Origin: JAHHLP01 sp041609895
GTDB taxonomy: Bacteria; Bacteroidota; Rhodothermia; Rhodothermales; JABDKH01
NCBI GenBank assembly: GCA_041609895.1
Contig: JBFIPX010000214.1
Location: 1-5,515, forward strand
DNA: 5,515 nucleotides
Direction of reading: 5' to 3'
The position numbers were made by a program, and so were the translations under genes. This document shows positions 1 through 5,515 of the stretch, in pieces; within the stretch, counting starts at the first letter, position 1; each line of letters starts with the position of its first letter. Below the pieces are notes generated by a model that had not been told where the DNA came from, ran no database searches, and was given only the letters and a program-made list of their open reading frames with translations.

Positions 1-26
1 GCCGCCCCGTAACAATTGCGGCGGCC
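1..26. terminator. GC-rich hairpin at the window edge, possible terminator
   Basis: GCCGCC at 1-6 pairs with GGCGGC at 20-25 around a 13-nt loop. The pairing may extend one more base outside the window, because C26 would pair with a G before position 1. On the + strand the stem is followed by CTTTCTTG, a weak T-rich tract, so it could stop a + strand transcript arriving from the left. For minus-strand transcripts the tract would lie beyond the window and cannot be judged. The arms closely resemble those of the hairpin at 137-167. Confidence 0.45.
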
Positions 27-129
27 TTTCTTGCCTGGTTACCACTATCGCTTCGTCTAGCAAGTCCAGTCGCCGGGCACTAACGAATGCCCTGATGGCC
101 ATGATTGATCGCAGGAGCGGAACAGTAGG
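27..129. other. Non-coding stretch between two hairpins
   Basis: No gene is supported here. The only structure I see is a small hairpin, GGGCA at 75-79 with TGCCC at 88-92 around an 8-nt loop, and an 8-bp palindrome ATGGCCAT at 95-102. No tRNA-like or other recognisable RNA fold is apparent. A 43-codon reading frame on the + strand starting at 95 has no ribosome binding site, runs through the terminator and overlaps the end of ahcY, so I do not call it. Confidence 0.5.
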
Positions 130-167
130 AAAACGAGAGGCCGCCCCTCATTACGAGAGGCGGCCTC
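130..167 (-). terminator. Rho-independent terminator of ahcY
   Basis: GAGGCCGCC at 137-145 and GGCGGCCTC at 159-167 form a perfect 9-bp, nearly all G/C stem with a 13-nt loop. Read on the minus strand, the stem is followed after three bases by TTTT (AAAA at 130-133 on the + strand). It begins 44 nt past the ahcY stop codon, the usual place for an intrinsic terminator. On the + strand the stem is followed by CTTTC, so it might also work weakly in the other direction. Confidence 0.8.
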
Positions 168-211
168 CTTTCATATTCGGCCGTGAAGACGCAAGCGCTT
201 GTTCGCCGCGA

Positions 212-1489
212 CTACGTCCCAGCTGAGTAGTCCGTCGCGTATGCCGCCTGCTCGTCTGTCAACTGATCGATGCTGGTACCCATCGTCGCCAACTTAATCG
301 CGGCAATTTCCTGGTCAAGCTTGGCAGGAAGGTCTATCACTCGTGGCTCAAGCGATTCGCCCGCTTCATGCATCTGAACCAGCTTGAGGTGCGCCATGAA
401 CTGGTTGGCGAAACTCATGTCCATCACCTCAGACGGATGACCTTCGGCGGCCGCAAGATTCACCAGCCGGCCTTCTGCCAGGACGAAAATCTTCTTGCCA
501 TTATCCAACGTGTACTCGCGATTGTTGTCGCGAATCTGTCGCACGTCCGACGAGATTTCAGCAAGCTCCTTGAGATTGAGTTCGACGTCATAGTGACCCG
601 TGTTTGAGACCACAGCACCGTCGCGCATCTTGACGAAGTGACGGCCCGTGATGACGTCCTTCATTCCGGTCGCCGTCACAAAGATGTCACCGATCTCCGC
701 CGCTTCGTCCATGGGCATGACCCGAAATCCCTCGAGCGTGGCCTTGAGCGCCGCAGTAGGTTTCACTTCGGTGACGATAACGTTGGCGCCAAATCCCTTG
801 GCCCTCATCGCAACACCTCGTCCGCAATGACCGTAGCCCGCCACGACGAAGTTCTTGCCGGCGATCAGAACGGACGTCGCTCTCAGGATACCATCAATGG
901 TACTCTGGCCCGTGCCGTAGACGTTGTCAAAGTCCCACTTCGTCTCCGCGTCATTGACCGCAAAAACCGGATAGAGGAGTTTCCCGTCGTCGGCCATAGC
1001 CCGAAGCCGGTGCACGCCCGTGGTGGTCTCCTCGCTGCCACCGATGATGTGCTCTGACAGATGCGGATGATCCTTGTGAACCGTGAAGATCAGGTCGGCG
1101 CCGTCGTCCAGGGTCAGGTGTGGCGGCTTGTCGATGGTGCGCTCGATACTCCAATAGAATTCCTCCACCGTTTGGCCATACCACGCATAGATCTCGATGC
1201 CGTTTTGTGCCAGCGCGGCCGCGACCTCATCGTTGGTGCTCAGCGGATTACAGCCACTCCATGCTACTTCGGCACCGCAATCCTGAAACGTCTCGACGAG
1301 AACCGCGGTCTCTTTCGTCACATGCAGGCAGCCGGCGATCTTGTAGCCTTTGAAGGGCTTGCTCTCGCGATACTCGTCGCGTAGCTGGGCCAGCACCGGC
1401 ATTCGGCTTTCGGCCCACTCAATTTTTCTGCGGCCGGAGTCGGCCAGCGAGAGGTCGCGAACCTTGTAGGCTCCTTCCTTGTGATCCAT
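212..1489 (-). CDS. ahcY: S-adenosylhomocysteine hydrolase (adenosylhomocysteinase)
   Basis: This 425-residue cytosolic enzyme reversibly splits S-adenosylhomocysteine into adenosine and homocysteine with tightly bound NAD, relieving product inhibition of methyltransferases and feeding the methionine cycle. Substrate-domain motifs are present: LHVTKETAVL (H56), CNPLSTNDEVAAAL, LDDGADL (D129), SEETTTGVHRL (E154), and NDAETKWDFDNVYG with K184, D188 and N189. The NAD-binding Rossmann fold shows GYGHCG (218-223) followed by TEVKP, where E241 should contact the NAD ribose. NTGHYDVE (H299) and LAEGRLVNLAAAEGHPSEVMDMSF close the active site. It belongs to the short class typical of archaea and many bacteria: it lacks the roughly 40-residue insertion and the C-terminal tyrosine-rich tail of eukaryote-type enzymes, and has Thr193 where the long class has Cys. 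The ATG at 1487-1489 is supported by an AGGA seven bases upstream. The gene is intact, with a terminator downstream. Identification is secure. Confidence 0.98.
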   Translation of the reverse strand: MDHKEGAYKVRDLSLADSGRRKIEWAESRMPVLAQLRDEYRESKPFKGYKIAGCLHVTKETAVLVETFQDCGAEVAWSGCNPLSTNDEVAAALAQNGIEIYAWYGQTVEEFYWSIERTIDKPPHLTLDDGADLIFTVHKDHPHLSEHIIGGSEETTTGVHRLRAMADDGKLLYPVFAVNDAETKWDFDNVYGTGQSTIDGILRATSVLIAGKNFVVAGYGHCGRGVAMRAKGFGANVIVTEVKPTAALKATLEGFRVMPMDEAAEIGDIFVTATGMKDVITGRHFVKMRDGAVVSNTGHYDVELNLKELAEISSDVRQIRDNNREYTLDNGKKIFVLAEGRLVNLAAAEGHPSEVMDMSFANQFMAHLKLVQMHEAGESLEPRVIDLPAKLDQEIAAIKLATMGTSIDQLTDEQAAYATDYSAGT

Positions 1490-1500
1490 TGGGTCGTCCT
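1490..1500 (-). promoter_or_regulatory. Ribosome binding site of ahcY
   Basis: On the minus strand AGGA (TCCT at 1497-1500 on the + strand) lies 7 nt before the ATG of ahcY. This is ideal Shine-Dalgarno spacing and supports the chosen start. Confidence 0.7.
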
Positions 1501-1618
1501 GATATCGATAATGCGCTGAAAACCACCTAAACGTCAGAGTACGTAACTCTGTTTTACGTTCGGCGAATATTCACCGCGATAGACAATTCATCGCGCGCAA
1601 GATCGTTTGCGAGGCGAG
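1501..1618 (-). promoter_or_regulatory. Spacer / leader upstream of ahcY with inverted repeats
   Basis: This spacer must hold the ahcY promoter unless ahcY is read through from the peptidase gene. It contains CAGAGT at 1535-1540 with ACTCTG at 1546-1551 (6-bp arms, loop ACGTA), flanked by AACGT at 1530-1534 and ACGTT at 1556-1560. It also contains CGCGAT at 1575-1580 with ATCGCG at 1590-1595, and CGCAA at 1596-1600 with TTGCG at 1607-1611. None is followed by a T-run on the minus strand, so none is a convincing terminator for the peptidase gene. I could not place a convincing sigma-factor promoter (standard -35/-10 or the Bacteroidota TTTG / TAnnTTTG type) and I see no SAM or SAH riboswitch. 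The first repeat could be an operator, which is inference only. Confidence 0.35.
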
Positions 1619-4600
1619 CTATCGCACGATAATCATTCGCTCAGAAATGCGCTGATCGCCAGCGTCCATCACCACCAGATACAGTCCGCTGGCCAAATGA
1701 CTACCGTCGAAAGTCGCTGTGTGCGTACCCTTCTCGTGCACACCGTTAGCGAGGAGCGCCACGAGTTGGCCCAGCGTATTCAGGACATCGATGCGGACGT
1801 GCATCGCTTCAGGGACGGTAAACCGGATCGTGGTCGTAGATGAGAACGGGTCCGGGAAGTTCGAACTGAGTGCAAGTTCGTCGGGTATTTCGATCTCCGG
1901 TTTCGTCGACGAGGCGAAAACGAACGCGTCGCTGATTACCCATCTTTCAACAGCCTGCCATTCCCTTGTCGATCCGAAGTCGAATCGAAGGTGGAGCAGC
2001 TTGCCAGCGTGGTCGGTCAGGTCAAACAGCGAGCTGGCCGGTCCTTCGCTCGATCCGGAGAACACATCTTGCCCGTTCATGGGATGGGCTCCCGAGAGAC
2101 GACCTGGATATCCGGATTCCGGCTCAAGGAGGCTCCACGTCCGCCCGTCATCCACGCTGAAGCTCACGTTGCCTCCAAGACCTTCACCGAGCGCGTAGCT
2201 GTGCTCAAGCTGCAACCACACATCCGCCACTTCGTGTGCAAGAGTGACTGGCGGCAGCACGAGGCTGGAAACCGGCTCGCCCGACTCGTCTCCCGCGATG
2301 GTCGTCCACGAACTTCCATCCCGAACCCACTGGCCGGTAGCCACGACATCGCGCAGGACGTTCGTACCTGCCAACGATCGAAACTCGATGGCAAGGGCAG
2401 GCTCGCCGTTCGGAGGTGCTGCAATCTGATTGCCGTCGAAATCCGTGGCGATCAGCCTGTACTCAAAGCGGTCGCCTGCCTGGAACTGTATACCAGCCGG
2501 CAGCGCGCCCGTGAACGTATTAAGATCGTTGAGCGCCATTGCGAGCGGAAGCGCGCCGGACTCCGGGCTCGACCCCGTCACTACATAATCGATGTATGCG
2601 GACGCAATACCGGTATCGTCGGACAATACGGCCTCCACGGTTGGAAGGCTCTGCCCCACGGCACGAAGCGTGACGGCCGGCGGGAGACTGACGGCGACGG
2701 GGGCCGACTCATCCAGTGGAAGTTCGGTAACCAGCGTCACGTCATCGATGTACCATCCCGCAAACCCAATGGTCTCCTCGAGGTTGCTTTCGTCCGTTCC
2801 GAAGTCAAACCTAATCTGCAGGCCGTTTACCGTCGGCAGGGGTACGATCTCGCGGCGCCATCCGAAGCTGTAGCCACCAAAGGACGGCTCACCCGACAAC
2901 GGGTTTGTAGCTGACGCCGCTATGACCCCCGAGTAGCCGCCATCCGGTTCGAGGATGGACCACGAGGCACCATCGTCTGTCGATATCTTGATGTTGCCAC
3001 CATCCCAGATCGACCCGTCAACCGGCACTCCAGGGCCTGCGGTTCCCCTGTACTCGAAGTCATACCAGTGCCAGAATACGAGATACGCAGAAACCAGCCC
3101 TTCGAGGTTGAATTCCGGAAGCGTCAACGACGACTGCTGCGCAAAGTCTGGATATGATCCGGTCAGATTCGTACCCCAGAGGCGGGCGCCGGAGTGGGCG
3201 ACCTGAAGCACGGACACGGGAGATCCGGTCTGCCAAGCACCGGTTCCTTCGAGATCACCACCCCCAAACTCGAAATCGAACGAGGCCAACAGTCCCGAAA
3301 AGACGATCGGGAAGCTGTACATGCCCGATGATGGAGCGTCGGCGGTGTTCCGGGCAATGGCTGCGTCCTGAGCGGTAATACTGTAGCGAACGGTAGACCC
3401 AACGCGCAGCTCAGCGACTGCAACCGGAAACGAGGCCCGAAACTCGTTACCGACGAGAACCAGCCCGAAGGAACCGCTCTGGTACGTCAGACCATCCTTG
3501 TCTTCGATCGCAAAATTGACCCAAACGGAGTCGACCCCCAGATTATCGTCGACTGTCGTCACTACCGGAACCGGCCAAAGCGCGTTGGACGCCGAAGAAA
3601 TTGGAATATGGGAAATGGTCGGCGCCTCGGTGTCCGGGCCGACGTCGAACTCGAACACGGTTGTAGGTGCGTTGGCCGGAAGTCGGGACTGAATCGCGTT
3701 CTCGTCGACGGCCTCCACATAGTATTCGATGGTCGACGGCAACAGTGGCAGGCTCAGCTCACCGGTGTATTCGTCCGCCTCCGAGTTTGTCAGTACGAGG
3801 GTGTCGAACGTTCCCTCCCCACGCACCCGGTGCCGGACGACGACGCTTTGCACACTCGCACTGGAAGCAACGACCTGTGCTACTACATTCACTGACTGGC
3901 CAACATCCTCCGTCGACCGTAGCGGCTGGTGCGAAACGATCGGTCCAAAACTGGAAGCATCGATGTATCCGCGATCGGAGAGCCGCTGAATAATGGCGGA
4001 CGTGTGGGTGCCGCCGTAGAGGTCGCGATCAGCCTGGACGATGGCCTCTGCGGCATCGACGAACGTCAGTGGGGGAGCAAGGTAGGCATGAGACTGCAAG
4101 GCCAACCGATCCATCACCGTCTTGCCGACATCCGTATAGATCTCCATGAGCGTCGTCGCCCATAGCAAACCGTCAGAATGAATCACACACCCGTCACCGT
4201 TCGCATCGTTCGGATCCTCACAGGTTGTATTGTCCGGATACACCCCGGAGCGGGTAAGCGATCTTCCGGGCCAAATTTGGCCGTCACCCGAGTCCCATCT
4301 AAACACATTCTCCCAGTCCGTTCGTTTGCCGGTCTCTGACTCAGCGAGAAAACGCATGTACGAACCGGCCCAGTAGTCGGACCAACCTTCGTGAAAAGCT
4401 TGTCCCTCGCCATCGATGCTCAGCCCTGGTGAGCCCGCTTCCAGGAGGGCGTGCGCATACTCGTGCCACATGACGCCCGCATCCTCGGCGTCGTCCACGC
4501 CGCCAGTCCCAAACTCTAGAAAGTTCTGGCCGGGCGTGTAGAACGAATTGTCGACGGCGCTTGATCGCGGGTTAACGCGGATCGGCGCATTCTGCAGGTC

Positions 4601-5386
4601 TGTAAAGCCCAGTGACTGCACGTAGCGCTGGCTCTTGTCAAGGTGGTAGTAAGCGCATACGGCCTCGAAGCCCGGCTCAGACCGCGAATACGTGAAACCC
4701 GTCGGCGAGGTCTCGCCCGGAGGCTCAAATGAAATCGAGCCTCCGCCGACGATCCGCACGTAGGGGCCATCCAGCCGGTACAGCCCTTCGTTGTCCAACG
4801 AAATACCGGGGAGATCAACGAGGATCCGCTCCGCCTCGAGCTCCGCTATAGGTGCATCGCCACTGTCCGTGTACGGAGGTGTGTATGGCGATCCGGACGT
4901 CGTCAGCGGGTCGGGGTCGAACGCGAACCCGCTACCGTCGACTTTCGCGATGACCTCGTAAGGGACGGACGCCGACACCGTCCGGTCTGACAGGTTGGCG
5001 TCCGGCTTCAACCGAATCCTGTGTGATGCACGATCGAGGATCTGGATTACCTTGGTGGTCGTCGCGTCGATGAGGACCTCCCACTCGCCAGGCACAGCTG
5101 TTGGCCACGCCACGATGCGCCAAACCGGAAAAGGAGAGTCAGCCGGGTAGAGCATCAGTTCCGGCTCGGACATTTTCACATCGCCCTTCACGACCACACT
5201 GCGAACGACGTCCATCGCCAGCGAAGACGAAACGGTTGCTTGCGGAACGTCACGGCTACCGAGACCCGGCGCGACGCCATTGACCGACATGGTCGGCTGC
5301 AAGTCGGCGTCCAGGTTTACTTTCAGGAATCGCTGGTATACCGGTAGGCCCGCTACGTACTGCCGGAAGAGGACGTGATGTGACAC
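1619..5386 (-). CDS. Secreted M36 (fungalysin-like) zinc metallopeptidase with Ig/jelly-roll modules and T9SS type A sorting domain, 5' end incomplete
   Basis: This is an exported zinc endopeptidase; numbering is from the GTG at 5386 (1255 aa). Residues 1-45 are the end of an FTP propeptide (FRQYVAGLPVYQRFLKVNLD), and about 74-120 a PepSY-like strand pair ending in EWEVLIDATTTKVI. The catalytic domain spans about 150-475: VDDAEDAGVMWHEYAHALL carries the HExxH zinc helix (H308, E309, H312), HEGWSDYWA the third ligand E333, and IHSDGLLWATTLMEIY the likely transition-state His403, as in M36/M4 gluzincins. Ig/FN3-like domains follow at about 480-580 and 585-695, a jelly-roll (MAM/InhA-like) at 700-890, a third Ig-like domain at 893-1003, and a second, shorter jelly-roll at 1004-1158. 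Residues 1171-1255 are a type A Por sorting domain (NFPDPF, TTTIRFTVP, NTLGQLV, LASGLYLVVMDAG, ending MIIVR). The GTG has no Shine-Dalgarno and lies inside the propeptide, and no signal peptide is present, so the true start is upstream. Substrate specificity is unknown. Confidence 0.92.
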   Translation of the reverse strand: MSHHVLFRQYVAGLPVYQRFLKVNLDADLQPTMSVNGVAPGLGSRDVPQATVSSSLAMDVVRSVVVKGDVKMSEPELMLYPADSPFPVWRIVAWPTAVPGEWEVLIDATTTKVIQILDRASHRIRLKPDANLSDRTVSASVPYEVIAKVDGSGFAFDPDPLTTSGSPYTPPYTDSGDAPIAELEAERILVDLPGISLDNEGLYRLDGPYVRIVGGGSISFEPPGETSPTGFTYSRSEPGFEAVCAYYHLDKSQRYVQSLGFTDLQNAPIRVNPRSSAVDNSFYTPGQNFLEFGTGGVDDAEDAGVMWHEYAHALLEAGSPGLSIDGEGQAFHEGWSDYWAGSYMRFLAESETGKRTDWENVFRWDSGDGQIWPGRSLTRSGVYPDNTTCEDPNDANGDGCVIHSDGLLWATTLMEIYTDVGKTVMDRLALQSHAYLAPPLTFVDAAEAIVQADRDLYGGTHTSAIIQRLSDRGYIDASSFGPIVSHQPLRSTEDVGQSVNVVAQVVASSASVQSVVVRHRVRGEGTFDTLVLTNSEADEYTGELSLPLLPSTIEYYVEAVDENAIQSRLPANAPTTVFEFDVGPDTEAPTISHIPISSASNALWPVPVVTTVDDNLGVDSVWVNFAIEDKDGLTYQSGSFGLVLVGNEFRASFPVAVAELRVGSTVRYSITAQDAAIARNTADAPSSGMYSFPIVFSGLLASFDFEFGGGDLEGTGAWQTGSPVSVLQVAHSGARLWGTNLTGSYPDFAQQSSLTLPEFNLEGLVSAYLVFWHWYDFEYRGTAGPGVPVDGSIWDGGNIKISTDDGASWSILEPDGGYSGVIAASATNPLSGEPSFGGYSFGWRREIVPLPTVNGLQIRFDFGTDESNLEETIGFAGWYIDDVTLVTELPLDESAPVAVSLPPAVTLRAVGQSLPTVEAVLSDDTGIASAYIDYVVTGSSPESGALPLAMALNDLNTFTGALPAGIQFQAGDRFEYRLIATDFDGNQIAAPPNGEPALAIEFRSLAGTNVLRDVVATGQWVRDGSSWTTIAGDESGEPVSSLVLPPVTLAHEVADVWLQLEHSYALGEGLGGNVSFSVDDGRTWSLLEPESGYPGRLSGAHPMNGQDVFSGSSEGPASSLFDLTDHAGKLLHLRFDFGSTREWQAVERWVISDAFVFASSTKPEIEIPDELALSSNFPDPFSSTTTIRFTVPEAMHVRIDVLNTLGQLVALLANGVHEKGTHTATFDGSHLASGLYLVVMDAGDQRISERMIIVR

Positions 5387-5515
5387 GTCGGTCGACCGGA
5401 CCGATACCAGCTCGAGGTCCCCCGAACCGGCAAGTCCATACTCCTTGCTATGTCTATAGCCAAGCCGCCATCACAAATAACCTGCAGCGCTTTGAAAAGG
5501 CGATGCGGCAGATCC
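5387..5515 (-). pseudogene. 5' continuation of the M36 propeptide, interrupted by an in-frame TGA
   Basis: Reading upstream of the GTG at 5386 in the same frame gives YGLAGSGDLELVSVRSTD, which fits the FTP-propeptide pattern (F/Y-GL, then D-LELVSV, then the H-V-F-Q-Y-GLPVY strand). Between 5387 and 5470 there is no ATG, GTG or TTG in frame. A TGA at 5471-5473 then breaks the frame. Beyond it, 5474-5515 is open and reads SPFQSAAGYL, resembling the A-A-x-Y-L helix that normally sits just before the GL motif. The stop could be a true nonsense mutation, a small insertion (about five residues more than the usual spacing lie between the two motifs) or a sequencing error. The signal peptide must lie outside the window to the right. 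That this is coding remnant is fairly well supported; the cause of the break is unknown. Confidence 0.55.

Noticed and set aside
95..226. A 43-codon + strand frame (ATG at 95, TGA at 224-226) between the hairpins
   Set aside because: It has no ribosome binding site, runs through the ahcY terminator stem and overlaps the ahcY 3' end; the product is low-complexity and basic.
638..1057. A 139-codon + strand open frame antisense to ahcY
   Set aside because: The opposite strand encodes highly conserved ahcY motifs; this translation is Arg/His/Asp-rich with no family resemblance and no ribosome binding site that I can see.
1575..1611. Hairpins after the peptidase stop as an intrinsic terminator
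   Set aside because: Stems are only 5-6 bp and no T-run follows on the minus strand.
1490..1618. SAM or SAH riboswitch upstream of ahcY
   Set aside because: The spacer lacks the multi-stem architecture and conserved cores I know for these riboswitches; only short isolated inverted repeats are seen.
1991..2914. A 307-codon + strand open frame antisense to the peptidase
   Set aside because: It lies entirely within the well-supported peptidase gene, has an Arg/His-rich composition with no recognisable domain, and is the kind of shadow frame that GC-rich genes produce.
5362..5445. Minus-strand ATG after an AAGGAG near 5444 as an alternative start
   Set aside because: The ATG is only one base from the AAGGAG, is out of frame with the peptidase, and reaches a TAG after about 27 codons.
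1..5515. CRISPR array, insertion sequence, tRNA or rRNA, or a defence-type gene cluster
   Set aside because: No regular direct repeats, transposase, terminal repeats or RNA-gene signatures are present; both genes belong to recognised families.

Overview
The window holds two genes, both on the minus strand. By position they run from a large secreted metallopeptidase (5386 to 1619, with its 5' end damaged or incomplete near the right edge) to a short-form S-adenosylhomocysteine hydrolase (1489 to 212). The DNA is GC-rich. The peptidase ends in a type IX secretion (Por) sorting domain of the type A kind, which points to the Bacteroidota/FCB group. High GC together with an M36-type peptidase carrying jelly-roll modules and this tail suggests a Rhodothermales-like or related marine lineage, but that placement is inference.

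Layout on + coordinates. 1-211 is non-coding and holds two GC-rich hairpins with near-identical arms (1-26 and 137-167). The second is a good intrinsic terminator for ahcY. 212-1489 is ahcY, intact, with all the substrate and NAD-binding motifs in place and a readable Shine-Dalgarno. 1490-1618 is a 129-nt spacer with several short inverted repeats, no strong intrinsic terminator for the peptidase and no recognisable SAM or SAH riboswitch. 1619-5386 is the peptidase: the end of an FTP/PepSY-like propeptide, a complete gluzincin catalytic domain (HEYAH, a downstream Glu and a second-helix His), three Ig/FN3-like domains, two related jelly-roll modules and the sorting domain. 5387-5515 continues the propeptide in the same frame but is broken by a TGA at 5471-5473.

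The two genes have no evident functional link. AhcY is a cytosolic housekeeping enzyme of the methyl cycle. The peptidase is exported and probably surface-anchored or released, for degrading external protein. They are co-directional and could share read-through transcription, but the spacing and the separate RBS are compatible with independent promoters.

I see no wholly new system here. The observations most worth a second look are the in-frame stop and absent start in the peptidase propeptide, the internal duplication of its jelly-roll module, a Cys-bracketed acidic loop just before the catalytic His, and the paired hairpins downstream of ahcY.
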